A stretch of DNA of 64,000 nt from Acididesulfobacillus acetoxydans (GCF_902729405.1 NZ_LR746496.1:3968001-4032000); one strand, 5' to 3'. Shown: positions 35,896 to 45,338, numbered from the stretch's first letter. Program-made: numbers and translations. The notes: a model not told the origin generated them from the letters alone.

Positions 35896-35909
35896 ATTGA
35901 CTGGTCAGT
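35896..35909. promoter_or_regulatory. TetR-type operator, copy 3, at the tetR promoter
   Basis: ATTGACTGGTCAGT, one mismatch from the palindrome at 34678 and 34864 in opposite centre orientation; 41 bp before the tetR start. Confidence 0.72.
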
Positions 35910-35958
35910 CATATCTTACGAGGTTTGCGAATCTTTGTCAAGCTCCGCAAAAGGCGTT

Positions 35959-38649
35959 CTACATCTTTTTCCTCTTCCAAGCCAATACCATGGGGCGTGC
36001 GCCCCTGTCCAGGGTAAATCCCAAGCCGTGGCGAAAGATCTCCGGGATGTAGTACTTCTCTTTGTCTTTGCGCAGCACACCTAAAATCTCCAACTGTTCG
36101 ATTTCCTCTGCGGTCAGGCCAAAGACATCAGCGGTAAACGGTACCTTCCGCTGTCCGTCCTCATATCCCTTCAGTTTACTGAAAACACTTTGTATGTTGG
36201 TAAACTCCTCCTCGAATTCTGTTATTTTGTCTTTGCTGCACGGTTCAATGGCCCTGCGAATGGCCGCAGGCTGGATGAATCGATCATCATAGGAGATACT
36301 TTTTCTGCTGCCTCCCGCCGCATATTTTAGGAATCTGACCAGGTCCCGTGCTTGCAGCTGCCCATTAAAGTCAGACAAAGCGGCCAAAACCCAATTGGCC
36401 GTAATCGCTTCCTTCGACTTCTCAGACCCCAGCTTCCTTCCCCAAAGGCCTGTCAGTCGATCGGCCAGTTCATGAGGCTCCAAACGAATTATCTCTTTCG
36501 TATCTGAGGGCGGATTGAGAACATCCGCCCTCAGAGCCACCCAAAGCGCCAGCCGCAGTGCCTCATCTAAGTTCCAGGTTAGGTCAAACGGGCGATAGCG
36601 CATTTCGTACTGACTCACATTTTGCTTGATGACGGAGCGCAGAAGGTCACGCCTGATAAAGCACACCACCCCAAGGTAATTTTCCCGGAAATCTCTTAAC
36701 ATTTCCGGAATCTCTAACAGACCTTTCAGGGCATTTTGCTGGGCCACATCGGTCTTGGCATCCGGAAAAATATCTTCCAGTCCGTCAATCAAGACGGCAA
36801 CCCTACTGGCGCGGCTCTTAAGGAATTCTTGCAGATCCTCCATGGTGATCGGGCTCCCGAATGCACATTTAATACCTAAAGACAAGCCCATTAGGTGAAC
36901 CCAAAATTTTCTCCAATCAGTAACGTCCCACCCCGGCTCTTTAACCTTTGCTCGAATCGCATCCCGCATTATGGTTCTGTTCCACTCATCGGGAAATCCG
37001 AATTCCCGCCAGACCACGGTTCTTTGGTCCTCTACCATTTTCTTCGCAACGTCTTCCAGGTTGTAAGATTCTAAAAAGGGAAAGAGCCTGACCGTCCCGG
37101 TCTCTGCTTTAAATATTGAGTCAAGATGTAAATCATTCAGGAACTTCTCCCACACGCCCAGCCGAACCAGTTGCAAATACATGTACGTTTTCCCCGCCCC
37201 TTTGGAGCCAATCACCACTGCGAGGGGAATCCTGTCAGCATAACGTTGCCCCAAGCTTTGAATTGCCTGGATCGGCAAAAAATCTTCTCCTTCCCCCGAT
37301 TCCGCATTTTCGAGGCGGGAACAGATTTGCTCCAGGCGATTCAGCCCCTCCTTTATCTGCTGGCGCGAGGGAGCCTTTACCGGCGGTTCAGAAGACGCGC
37401 TCGGCAGATGTCTGACAATTTCTTGGGTACATTCGTATACTGAAGTTCCTTCAAGTTTTTTCCATGAACTTTCCAAATCTCCCAGGTACAAAAGTTCTTG
37501 ACCGAAATAGCTCTGCCCAATGGTCAGGCGAGGGGGCGTCGCGTCATCCTCACCCATATCCGGGTACAACGCAATCAACTCTTCCTGGATCTCGAGCAAT
37601 TTCGCCGAATCTCTGAGTTCACCCGGCACCATGGAAAACAGCAGAACCGGATCGTAGACGGTCTCCGGCTCGGGTGAGGCAACCTTAGCCAATTGGGAAA
37701 GAACCAGTTTCATCCCTTCAACCGACTGCTCCGAATACGTCGTCACCAGAAAACGCAGGCAACGGGAGTCAAATAACAAAGGGGCTGTCAATTCACTGAG
37801 TCCGGCACGCAAGTCCAAAAGAATATAGTCCACCCCCAACATCCGGCCCAGCCGAAATAAAAGATCTCCCGCCAGCCAGGCGCCATGGCTGCCTCGGGTC
37901 AGATGTTCCGGGGCTACGGGCATGCGCATAAGCTGCTCCACAGTGCGAAAGGCAGGGAGGAAGAAGAATTTGGTTTTTCCCACGGAGACCGGGGCTTCCT
38001 TTATGGCGTGAACCGCCAAGCCCATCGTCAGATTGTAGTCAGGACTATCATCATATTGCGCCAGCGCCAGAAAATCCACATAGGAAAACTCCGGCGACTC
38101 ACCCTTCTTCCTTACCCACCATGTTAAGCCAGGAGCTTCCACATCCGCATCCACGACCAAAACGTGAGGCCCATGGGTATTTTCACCGCTGAGTGCTTTC
38201 AACATAGCCAGCAAGTGAAGAGTTCTGCCGACCCCACCCTTAAAAGAGTAAAAAGAGTAAAGTTGGGGATCCCCCTGCGCGGGCGCAGGGGGGGAAAACG
38301 CTTCTCCTTCCAACCTTTCGGGAAAAAGGACCACTTCCCGGAATAACGGACGGAATACGCTTTCCGTCGGTACACCGGACTCTTCCAGAAAAGCCACCTG
38401 CAAAACTCTCTTTTCGGTTGGCGTTCCCTCAAGATAGATCCGATCTTCCGCCGCAGAATACCAGTCGCCAAAGCTGCGGGCCAAATCTTCTCTGACCTTT
38501 TTCTTCGCTCCCTCTTTCAAATAAATGTCCACTCCATCCGCATAGACCTGCACTTCCGCAACCTCGGAAGCCCAGTCCCCGCGTCTCAGCTTCTTCTGCA
38601 ATGCCAAATCCACGTCAAACCAAGTCAACAACCGGCTCCCTGCACTCAT
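35959..38649 (-). CDS. KGGVGR-motif dual P-loop NTPase
   Basis: 896 residues from ATG 38649, chosen because it overlaps the stop of the upstream gene as TGATG. After a ~130-residue N-terminal region comes a ParA/MinD-like domain whose P-loop reads SFKGGVGRT (about 135-143; Lys to Arg versus KGGVGKT), with VLVVDADVEAPG and YILLDLRAG. A second, unrelated P-loop ATPase follows: GSKGAGKT at about 481-488 and Walker B VAVLIDGLEDIF at about 618-628. The C terminus looks like a winged helix (LTAEEIEQLEILGVLRKDKEKYYIPEIF). Such KGGVGR proteins occur in mobile and predicted conflict loci. The partner is the small HEPN-like gene. Function is not established. Confidence 0.85.
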   Translation of the reverse strand: MSAGSRLLTWFDVDLALQKKLRRGDWASEVAEVQVYADGVDIYLKEGAKKKVREDLARSFGDWYSAAEDRIYLEGTPTEKRVLQVAFLEESGVPTESVFRPLFREVVLFPERLEGEAFSPPAPAQGDPQLYSFYSFKGGVGRTLHLLAMLKALSGENTHGPHVLVVDADVEAPGLTWWVRKKGESPEFSYVDFLALAQYDDSPDYNLTMGLAVHAIKEAPVSVGKTKFFFLPAFRTVEQLMRMPVAPEHLTRGSHGAWLAGDLLFRLGRMLGVDYILLDLRAGLSELTAPLLFDSRCLRFLVTTYSEQSVEGMKLVLSQLAKVASPEPETVYDPVLLFSMVPGELRDSAKLLEIQEELIALYPDMGEDDATPPRLTIGQSYFGQELLYLGDLESSWKKLEGTSVYECTQEIVRHLPSASSEPPVKAPSRQQIKEGLNRLEQICSRLENAESGEGEDFLPIQAIQSLGQRYADRIPLAVVIGSKGAGKTYMYLQLVRLGVWEKFLNDLHLDSIFKAETGTVRLFPFLESYNLEDVAKKMVEDQRTVVWREFGFPDEWNRTIMRDAIRAKVKEPGWDVTDWRKFWVHLMGLSLGIKCAFGSPITMEDLQEFLKSRASRVAVLIDGLEDIFPDAKTDVAQQNALKGLLEIPEMLRDFRENYLGVVCFIRRDLLRSVIKQNVSQYEMRYRPFDLTWNLDEALRLALWVALRADVLNPPSDTKEIIRLEPHELADRLTGLWGRKLGSEKSKEAITANWVLAALSDFNGQLQARDLVRFLKYAAGGSRKSISYDDRFIQPAAIRRAIEPCSKDKITEFEEEFTNIQSVFSKLKGYEDGQRKVPFTADVFGLTAEEIEQLEILGVLRKDKEKYYIPEIFRHGLGFTLDRGARPMVLAWKRKKM

Positions 38650-39059
38650 CAAAGCTCCCTCCCAACCCAACGACATACCGCGACAAGGTCCCGCTCAATA
38701 GCTGATTCATCCTCAACCTCACAGCCGTACCGCCAGGCTTGATTGAGTTGTTCCAACCGAACTTCCCGCACATTCCCCGGCACAGTTCGCGTGTACATGC
38801 TCACCACAAGCCCGGTCCTCAGGTCCCGTAACAACCTATTTATATCATGTCCGAATGTCCTAAAAGTAGAATCGGCCAATGAGTCTTCCAGACGGTGTTC
38901 TTTGAGCCAAATGGCCTTCAAACCGCACTCAGCCGCGTAGAAGAGCAATAACAGTTGAGACTGTCTCGCTCTGAGACTGGGCACCCACTGCAAATAAACT
39001 CGGAAATGATTTCTATATGCCCTTTGAAATTCCCTTCTTGTGATGAGCAAGTGGCTCAT
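38649..39059 (-). CDS. Small HEPN-like protein coupled to the KGGVGR NTPase
   Basis: 136 residues, probably all-helical. The segment LLLLFYAAECGLKAIWLKEH, then FGHDINRLLRDL, follows the pattern of HEPN proteins (ElllKal ... GHdl.Ll). An RX4H arrangement (R13-AYRN-H18) exists but is not in the usual place, so RNase activity is uncertain. Its stop overlaps the start of the NTPase gene by one base. No recognised promoter. HEPN proteins paired with NTPases are often toxins or RNA-targeting effectors; here that is inference only. Confidence 0.6.
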   Translation of the reverse strand: MSHLLITRREFQRAYRNHFRVYLQWVPSLRARQSQLLLLFYAAECGLKAIWLKEHRLEDSLADSTFRTFGHDINRLLRDLRTGLVVSMYTRTVPGNVREVRLEQLNQAWRYGCEVEDESAIERDLVAVCRWVGREL

Positions 39060-39473
39060 CCTTTTCCCCCCATCATCCGCGAAAATTCGGAGTTTCCCGT
39101 CACGCTGTACGCCTATTTATGAAATTTCTGCACAAACCCGCCTAATTCCTTCAGGACTTGTCCCAGTTCCTGCTAAAATTTAATGCTGTGCCGGCACGCC
39201 CGACGACCAACCGACGTCACTACGCTGCAAAGAAATCAAAATCAGCGCGTAAACGACGTTCACTTTAAGACTCGGCGCTGAGCCAAGCGAATTCGCAGGC
39301 CTGTATCGGCTGTGCAAACGGAACGCTCCCTTGAGAAAGTTCACCGAAAAACCAGTCTCTTGCTCAAGCCCCAGCGCAAACAAAAAGGAGCTCAGCCACA
39401 AGACTAGCCCCACCTGTAAAGCCAACTGTTCATCTCAATCTTAAAACCCAAATCAACTTTTCGTTCAAAATCC
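39060..39473. other. Non-coding gap between the HEPN-like gene and ptsI copy 1
   Basis: No supported gene. An 81-codon minus-strand frame at 39180-39425 lacks similarity I can recognise and has odd composition. The segment AACGCTCCCTTGAGAAAG (near 39321) resembles ACGCTCCTTTGCCCGAAAG (near 49659), downstream of ptsI copy 2, but the likeness is short. Confidence 0.5.
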
Positions 39474-41165
39474 CTAAAACTTCTTTAAAGCTTCCTTGAC
39501 CTCAGCCGCCGTTCCCAGCGCCAAGACCTCCGTCACTCGCGCCTGGGCCTCCGCGTAGTTCAGCCTGCCCAGCAGTTCCCGCGACTCCAATACAGATATC
39601 GCGCTCATGCTGAATTCGTCGAGCCCCATGCCCAGCAGCAACGGGATCAAAGCTTGATCGCCGGCCGCCTCCCCGCACATCCCGACCCAAATCCCGAACT
39701 TGTGCCCGTTTTCAATCACCTGTCGCACCAGGCGCAAAACTGCCGGATGATAAGGGGTATACAGAGATGCAATCTTTCCATTGAGCCGATCTACCGCCGT
39801 CGTGTATTGAATCAGATCGTTGGTCCCGATGCTGAAGAAGTCCACTTCCCGAGCCAGCACGTCGGACATGACGGCGGCCGCCGGAATCTCAATCATGATT
39901 CCGACCTCCACCTCCTCACTCACGGCCACGCCCTCGCTTACCAATTCCTCTCTGACTTGCGCCAGCATCCCTTTGGCCCGGCGGACTTCCTCCAGGCTGG
40001 AAATCATGGGAAACATGATGCCGAGTTTGCCGTAGACGCTCGCGCGCAGGAGGGCGCGCAACTGGGTCTTAAACATCTCCGGCCGATCGAGACAGACCCG
40101 GATCGCCCGGTAACCCAAAAAGGGATTGCTTTCCTTCGCCAAACCCAAGTAGGGGAGTTCCTTGTCCCCGCCGACATCAAGCGTCCGGATGACCACTTCC
40201 CGGGGAGCCATCGCTTCCAGTACCTCTTTATAGGCCTGAAACTGCTCTTCCTCCCCCGGCAGATCTTCCCGGTTCAAGTAAAGAAATTCTGTCCGGAAAA
40301 GGCCAACGCCTTCCGCCCCGTTCCTGAGCGCTCCTTCGCAATCTTTCGGCGTCCCGATGTTGGCGGCCACAATGACCTTGCGCCCGTCGTGTGTCACCGT
40401 CGGCTGCCCCTTCAGAGCCTGCAGCTTTTCTTTGCGTTCCGCCTGCGCCCTTTGCTTCTCCCGGTAGGTCCCGAGCACGTCCGGCTCCGGGTTGACGATG
40501 ACCTCACCGCTATTCCCGTCCAAAATCAGAGAATCCCCCGTTCGGATCAACTCCGTTCCCCGCACGGTTCCTACAATCGCCGGGATCTCCAGGGTGCGCG
40601 CCATGATAGCGCTGTGGGACGTTCTCCCTCCCACATCGGTGATAAAACCCAGCACATGCTCCGGAGCCATCGTCGCCGTGTCTGAAGGTGTGAGATCATG
40701 GGCCACGATAATACAGGGTGTGCCCAAATGAGTCAGGTCGGTCTCCGCCACCCCCATCAGGTCACGGATGATCCTGCGCCCCGTGTCCCGGATGTCGGCC
40801 GCCCGCTCGCGCAAATACTCATTGTCCATATTTTCCAACAGGTTGGCATAATACTCCACCCCGTCCCGCAGAGCAGCTTCTGCCGTCAAACCCTCTTTCA
40901 GCTTCTCACGTACCAGCGAGAGTAATTCTTCATCTTCCGTAATCAGAATCTGAGCATCGAGTATTTGGGCCTTGTTCCCGAGGCGCGCCTCGGCGCCGGC
41001 CCGGATCTTTTCCAGCTGCCGGCGGGCTGAGCTCAAGCTCCGGCTCAGACGCTCATTTTCCTCCCCCGCCGTCAAACGGCTCCGTTCCGGCAAAACCGAC
41101 GGCACATCTTTAAGCACCAGCGCCTCGCCGATCGCGATTCCGGGCGAAACCCCTATTCCTTGCAT
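39474..41165 (-). CDS. ptsI: PTS enzyme I, copy 1
   Basis: 563 residues. Phospho-histidine motif GGRTSHSAIMAR, the signature region DFFSIGTNDLIQYT and the active-site Cys motif WVGMCGEAAGD are all present. It transfers phosphate from PEP to HPr. The sequence is virtually identical to copy 2 (50013-51722) up to about residue 549; then the C termini differ (EVKEALKKF here). It ends the operon that starts with the BglG-type regulator at 47919 and includes its own HPr. Only one amino-acid change (R for Q in GTVRGTEL) was seen in the shared part. Confidence 0.97.
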   Translation of the reverse strand: MQGIGVSPGIAIGEALVLKDVPSVLPERSRLTAGEENERLSRSLSSARRQLEKIRAGAEARLGNKAQILDAQILITEDEELLSLVREKLKEGLTAEAALRDGVEYYANLLENMDNEYLRERAADIRDTGRRIIRDLMGVAETDLTHLGTPCIIVAHDLTPSDTATMAPEHVLGFITDVGGRTSHSAIMARTLEIPAIVGTVRGTELIRTGDSLILDGNSGEVIVNPEPDVLGTYREKQRAQAERKEKLQALKGQPTVTHDGRKVIVAANIGTPKDCEGALRNGAEGVGLFRTEFLYLNREDLPGEEEQFQAYKEVLEAMAPREVVIRTLDVGGDKELPYLGLAKESNPFLGYRAIRVCLDRPEMFKTQLRALLRASVYGKLGIMFPMISSLEEVRRAKGMLAQVREELVSEGVAVSEEVEVGIMIEIPAAAVMSDVLAREVDFFSIGTNDLIQYTTAVDRLNGKIASLYTPYHPAVLRLVRQVIENGHKFGIWVGMCGEAAGDQALIPLLLGMGLDEFSMSAISVLESRELLGRLNYAEAQARVTEVLALGTAAEVKEALKKF

Positions 41166-41178
41166 TTCCGCTTCTCCC
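39517..41178. repeat. 1,662-bp direct repeat, left copy (ptsI)
   Basis: Aligns without gaps to 50074-51735 (offset 557 within the gene pair, same orientation). I found only two base differences (40530 a/g; 40561 c/t). Divergence is abrupt at both ends: inside the last codons of ptsI and 13 bases upstream of the ATG. Confidence 0.93.
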
Positions 41179-41250
41179 CTCTCCCGTCGAACTCTAAACT
41201 CCTGTGACGGGTATAAAACGCTGCATTCAAAAGATCACCTGAATCTTCAC

Positions 41251-41511
41251 CTATTCTACGAATGAATTCAACAGATCAATCAACTCCTGTGCCGCCTGTT
41301 CTTCATCCTCCCCTTCTGTAGTTAGGCGAATTCTGGAACCTTTATTGGCGCCCAAGCTCAAAATACCTAATATACTTTTGGCATCCACTGACCTGCCCTC
41401 TTTCTCAATGGTGATCTTGCTCTTAAACTTAGAAGCGTTCTCAACAAGATTCGAAGCGGGTCGGGCATGTAATCCCGTACTGTTGGTAATTTCCAAATGT
41501 TTCTCAATCAC
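41251..41511 (-). CDS. ptsH: HPr phosphocarrier protein, copy 1
   Basis: 86 residues. His-15 lies in TGLHARPAS and the regulatory Ser-46 region in AKSILGILSLGA, both intact, so it can serve PTS transport and possibly HPr-kinase control. Starts at GTG with GGGGGGA upstream. It shares only family-level similarity with HPr copy 2, unlike the adjacent EI gene. Base composition is AT-rich like the rest of the island. Confidence 0.95.
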   Translation of the reverse strand: MIEKHLEITNSTGLHARPASNLVENASKFKSKITIEKEGRSVDAKSILGILSLGANKGSRIRLTTEGEDEEQAAQELIDLLNSFVE

Positions 41512-41572
41512 GATCTAATCCCCCCCCACATCGTTGACCATTTGCTACTCTCCGGTAAACATGGATAAGCAC

Positions 41573-42565
41573 TCATTCTTTATACTGAATCTGCATCTCT
41601 GCTTTTCGCCCAAGCGCTTTTCTCGCTTTCTCAACAATATGACCTGCCGTTAAACCGAATCGCCCCATTAGGTAATTCACTGATCCCACTTCCCCAAACT
41701 GATCCTGAACTCCGACGCGTTCAAGAGGCACCAATGCATTTTCGGCAATGACTTCAGCGATTGCGGAGCCTAAGCCATTGATAATGTTATGGTTTTCCGC
41801 ACTGACGATAGCACCGGTTTCCCGCGCTGCCTTAATAATCGTTTCTTCGTCAACGGGTTTAATGCTGAACATGTTGACGACGCGGGCAAAAATACCTGCT
41901 TCTACTAAAGTGTCCGCTGCCTTTAAAGCTTCCTCTACCATAATTCCCGTGGCAATAATCGTAAGGTCAGAACCTTCTCTCAACTGCACAGCCTTACCAA
42001 TTTCAAAGGATGACCCTTCTTGATAGACTTTTGTCGCGTTTTTCCGTATTAGCCGGATGTAAAACACTCCGTAAAGATCGGCTACTTGTTCGACCAGGTT
42101 TCTCAACATTACCGAGTCCGTAGGTTCCAAAATTGTAATACCCGGTACGGTCCGCAAAATTCCAATGTCCTCAAAAGGCATGTGTGTGCCGCCGTTGAAA
42201 GCTGCAGTTACCCCTGGATCACTGCCTACGATCCTAACATTTAGTTTCGCGTAACCACAGGACAAAAAGATCTGATCGAAGCATCTTCGAGTAGCAAAGG
42301 GAGCAAAACTATGGGCAAATGGAATTTTACCGGTAGCCGAAAGCCCGGCAGCCACGCCAATCATATTTGCTTCTTGAATCCCCACGTTGAAGGTTCGCTC
42401 CGGGTAAGCCTTTGCAAAGGGAAGCATGCCTATAGAACTCAGCAGATCGGCATCAAGCACAACAATCCGTTTATCCACTCTTGCCAAGTCAATTAGGGAC
42501 TGGCAATAGACGCTCCTCATTTCTTTTCCTTCCTTTACCAGTGTTTCGGCTATGGTAGCTTTCAT
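41573..42565 (-). CDS. Transketolase, C-terminal subunit
   Basis: 330 residues covering the pyrimidine-binding and C-terminal domains of transketolase: ERTFNVGIQEANMIGVAAGL with the catalytic Glu, and PFATRRCFDQI. It overlaps the N-terminal subunit gene by 4 bp (ATGA). Split transketolases next to UlaA-type PTS genes act on a phosphorylated sugar from the transporter; the apulose-4-phosphate transketolase pair is one described example of this design. The sugar here is not known. Confidence 0.92.
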   Translation of the reverse strand: MKATIAETLVKEGKEMRSVYCQSLIDLARVDKRIVVLDADLLSSIGMLPFAKAYPERTFNVGIQEANMIGVAAGLSATGKIPFAHSFAPFATRRCFDQIFLSCGYAKLNVRIVGSDPGVTAAFNGGTHMPFEDIGILRTVPGITILEPTDSVMLRNLVEQVADLYGVFYIRLIRKNATKVYQEGSSFEIGKAVQLREGSDLTIIATGIMVEEALKAADTLVEAGIFARVVNMFSIKPVDEETIIKAARETGAIVSAENHNIINGLGSAIAEVIAENALVPLERVGVQDQFGEVGSVNYLMGRFGLTAGHIVEKARKALGRKAEMQIQYKE

Positions 42566-43410
42566 TCCTTCTCTACCTCTTCCAGCTCTTTTTCTAGTTC
42601 ATACAAAGCTTCATCCATCTGATCTTTATTGATTGTCATGTGGTGGTTGGAAATGGCATCCTCTGCAAAACTCCAGCCCTTTCCTTTTATTGTATTCAGA
42701 ACTATAACCGATGACTTTCCTTTAGCTGCCTTAGCCTTTTCAATACCCTCATGTATTTCAGCAACCTTTGAACCATCAATGTCTTGAGTGTGCCAGCCAA
42801 AGCTTGCAAATTTCTGTGCGATGTCACGAAGATCATTGATATTTCGGGTATAGCCATCCAGTTGCTTCTTATTGCAGTCAACAAAGACAATGAGATTATC
42901 TAGTTCGGACTGGGCAGCGTATGAAGCCGCCTCCCAAACCTGTCCTTCTTGAATCTCGCCGTCTCCCAAAATCAGATAGGTATAATTAGTTCTTTTGTCC
43001 ATTCTGTGTCCTAACGCTACACCTACAGCCAAAGAGAAACCTTGCCCGAGCGAACCGGTCGTCATGTCTACGCCGGTTGTCAGATTTCGGTCACAGTGAC
43101 TCGGAAAATGGGTTCCTGGCTTATTGAGGGTTTGGAGTTCCTCCAGAGGAAAGAAACCCCTTAATCCAAGTGCAGCGTAAATTGCCGGACCTGCATGACC
43201 CTTGGAACAGATTAGCCAGTCGCGACCTTCCCATTGGGAGTTTTGAGGATCAATCTTCATGACCTCTCCATACAGAACCGCTAACGTATCAGCAATAGAT
43301 AATGCCCCACCAACGTGGCCAAATCCCAGGTTGCCAATCTCTTTCATTGTTTCCATCCTGATTTTTATGGCAAAAATCCTAAGTTCCTTTATTTTTTCTT
43401 TCCTAAGCAT
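42562..43410 (-). CDS. Transketolase, N-terminal (ThDP-binding) subunit
   Basis: 282 residues. The thiamine diphosphate motif is visible as LGDGEIQEGQVWEA...DNLIVFVDCNKKQLDG, and SKGHAGPAIYAAL marks the substrate channel. Forms a functional enzyme with the next gene. It stands 224 bp after IIC, a gap holding a long stem-loop. Confidence 0.93.
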   Translation of the reverse strand: MLRKEKIKELRIFAIKIRMETMKEIGNLGFGHVGGALSIADTLAVLYGEVMKIDPQNSQWEGRDWLICSKGHAGPAIYAALGLRGFFPLEELQTLNKPGTHFPSHCDRNLTTGVDMTTGSLGQGFSLAVGVALGHRMDKRTNYTYLILGDGEIQEGQVWEAASYAAQSELDNLIVFVDCNKKQLDGYTRNINDLRDIAQKFASFGWHTQDIDGSKVAEIHEGIEKAKAAKGKSSVIVLNTIKGKGWSFAEDAISNHHMTINKDQMDEALYELEKELEEVEKE

Positions 43411-43550
43411 TTAATGCCCCCCAAACCCATTTCTTTATAATTCCCCCTAACCTTTTCCTGTATAGCAGTCCAGATTACATCCATTTTAATTTCCCATAGC
43501 AACCCAGCTTTGACTGCGGATAAAATGGCTGATAGAGTTAAATACATGCT

Positions 43551-43589
43551 ACAGACCACGCACAGTTCCCCTGGCAGTGCATGGTCTGT
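43551..43589 (-). other. Intercistronic stem-loop between IIC and transketolase genes
   Basis: ACAGACCACGCAC and GTGCATGGTCTGT pair over 13 positions with one mismatch around a 13-nt loop. No T-run follows, so it is more likely an RNA-processing or stability element than a terminator. Confidence 0.7.
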
Positions 43590-43634
43590 TACTCCTCTTA
43601 CTAATCACATAGAATAGTGCCTGAAATGACTTTC

Positions 43635-45002
43635 TTAGGAATTAGCAGTGCCTTTGTCTGCTTGGCCACGAAGCGTAATCCAGCCAGCCAATGCCAATAA
43701 TAAAGCACAGATGATAACTACAGAGATATAGAGTCCCCCAATGCCAAGCTTAGCCAAAGAACCGGTCAAAATACCAGCCCAACAGAAATCGCTGTCGCCA
43801 AATGTCGTATTGGCAAGGCCGAAAGAACCCATGAAAGCCAATAATAAGGCTGGCAAGACTGTAATCAGTAACCCATTAACAAATGCACCAATAATAGCAC
43901 CCCGGCGTCCGCCAGTAGCATTGCCAAAAACTCCTGCTGTACCGCCATCAAAGAAATGCGGAACCATTCCCGGAATAATTAGGGCTAATCCTAACGGACC
44001 CATGAGAAACATTCCAACGATGCCGCCAATCAAACTGGCAATGAAGCCAACCAGCACGGCCGTCGGAGCGAAGGGAAATGTCGTAGGGCAGTCCAGAGCC
44101 GGCAAAGCGTTAGGAACAATCTTCTCTGCAATTCCTTGGAAAGCCGGTACGATCTCCGCAAGTATCATACGAACACCCGCTAAAATCACTGCAATACCTG
44201 CTCCAAAAGTAATGGCTTGTATGACCACATACATTATATAATTGCCTCCGGACGTAAATTGAGCGAGTGCTTGAGGTCCGGCTGCCAAAGCCAAAATCAG
44301 ATAAAGAATAATCATTGTGAGTGTTGTCATAACCAGTGAATCCCGTAAAAACCCCAAGCGGTCAGGAACTTTGAGGTTTTCCGTGCTATAAGATTTGTTT
44401 CCCGTTACCTTTCCAATTAGAGAAGAAATTATATACCCTAAAGTGTTAAAGTGCCCCAAAGCAAACGGGGCGTCGTCGGTGACTTGGCGCATAAACGGAT
44501 GCACGTAGGCTGGCATAATAGTAGCGATAGTCCCCAACAAAATCGCGCCGATTATAATCTGGTTAACACCCGTGACCCCGGCACTTCCAAGCACTACTGC
44601 CAGAACTGTCGCCATGAAAAATAGATGATGTCCCGTCAGAAAAATGAATTTCGAAGGCGTCACCCTTGCGAGGATTAAGTTAACTACAAAACCAAGCCCC
44701 ATAATCATAGCTGTGGGCGCGCCGAATGATTTTTGCGCCAATGCCATAATAGCCTCATTGGTAGGAATAACCCCATGGAGATGAAATCCCGCTTGGACCA
44801 TGGTGCCAAAAGGTGTTAAGGCACCGACGATAATCCCCGCACCTCCGGTCAAAATCATAAATCCGATAATCGTTTTTAGAGTCCCCGAAATAATTTCACT
44901 CGCCTGTTTACGTAAAGCAATCAAACCTAATAATGCCATTAGACCGACCAGAAGAGCAGGTTTACTGAGAATTTCATTAACAATAAAGTTAAGCACAAGC
45001 AT
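43635..45002 (-). CDS. PTS IIC component, UlaA (ascorbate/SgaT) family
   Basis: 455 residues with about ten membrane helices. UlaA-type features include GFHLHGVIPTNEA, the TGHHLFFMA segment and GHFNTLGYIISSLIG. Imports and, with IIA and IIB, phosphorylates a pentose-like or ascorbate-like substrate. The partner genes are a split transketolase rather than ascorbate genes, so the substrate is probably not ascorbate. Confidence 0.92.
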   Translation of the reverse strand: MLVLNFIVNEILSKPALLVGLMALLGLIALRKQASEIISGTLKTIIGFMILTGGAGIIVGALTPFGTMVQAGFHLHGVIPTNEAIMALAQKSFGAPTAMIMGLGFVVNLILARVTPSKFIFLTGHHLFFMATVLAVVLGSAGVTGVNQIIIGAILLGTIATIMPAYVHPFMRQVTDDAPFALGHFNTLGYIISSLIGKVTGNKSYSTENLKVPDRLGFLRDSLVMTTLTMIILYLILALAAGPQALAQFTSGGNYIMYVVIQAITFGAGIAVILAGVRMILAEIVPAFQGIAEKIVPNALPALDCPTTFPFAPTAVLVGFIASLIGGIVGMFLMGPLGLALIIPGMVPHFFDGGTAGVFGNATGGRRGAIIGAFVNGLLITVLPALLLAFMGSFGLANTTFGDSDFCWAGILTGSLAKLGIGGLYISVVIICALLLALAGWITLRGQADKGTANS

Positions 45003-45041
45003 TTTATACCCTCCCTTATAAATTACAAACGATTTAGCGCT

Positions 45042-45311
45042 TTAGTGATTTAGAACAACCGATAACTTTGCTTTCATCTCATTCTTATCAACATAATTCT
45101 TGATCGTAACTATTGGGGTGTCCTTACTCTTGAGCAGATTAGCAAATTCGGCAGAGGTAACAATTAAATCTGCCTTCTCGGTCTTTGCCGTTCCTACATC
45201 AGCTGTTGTTACATTTGCTTTAATGCCCATTTCTTTCAATACTGACTCGATTGTCATTCGTAAGACCATACTACTGCCAAACCCCATTCCGCAAACAGCC
45301 AAAATCTTCAA
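45042..45311 (-). CDS. PTS IIB component (UlaB/SgaB-like)
   Basis: 89 residues. The phospho-cysteine loop is at the start: AVCGMGFGSSMVLR, Cys-7. Lies 39 bp before IIC and 27 bp after IIA in one operon. Normal length for the family. Confidence 0.93.
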   Translation of the reverse strand: MKILAVCGMGFGSSMVLRMTIESVLKEMGIKANVTTADVGTAKTEKADLIVTSAEFANLLKSKDTPIVTIKNYVDKNEMKAKLSVVLNH

Positions 45312-45338
45312 CTCGTTTTCCCTCCTTCCATAATTAGC

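Noticed and set aside
38963-38977. GTCTCGCTCTGAGAC, 11 of 12 match to the sigma-54 activator palindrome
   Set aside because: It lies inside the HEPN-like coding sequence with no -24/-12 promoter nearby; treated as chance.
39180-39425. 81-codon minus-strand frame downstream of ptsI copy 1
   Set aside because: No family similarity, composition unlike the neighbours and no ribosome site. A hydrophobic start alone was not enough.
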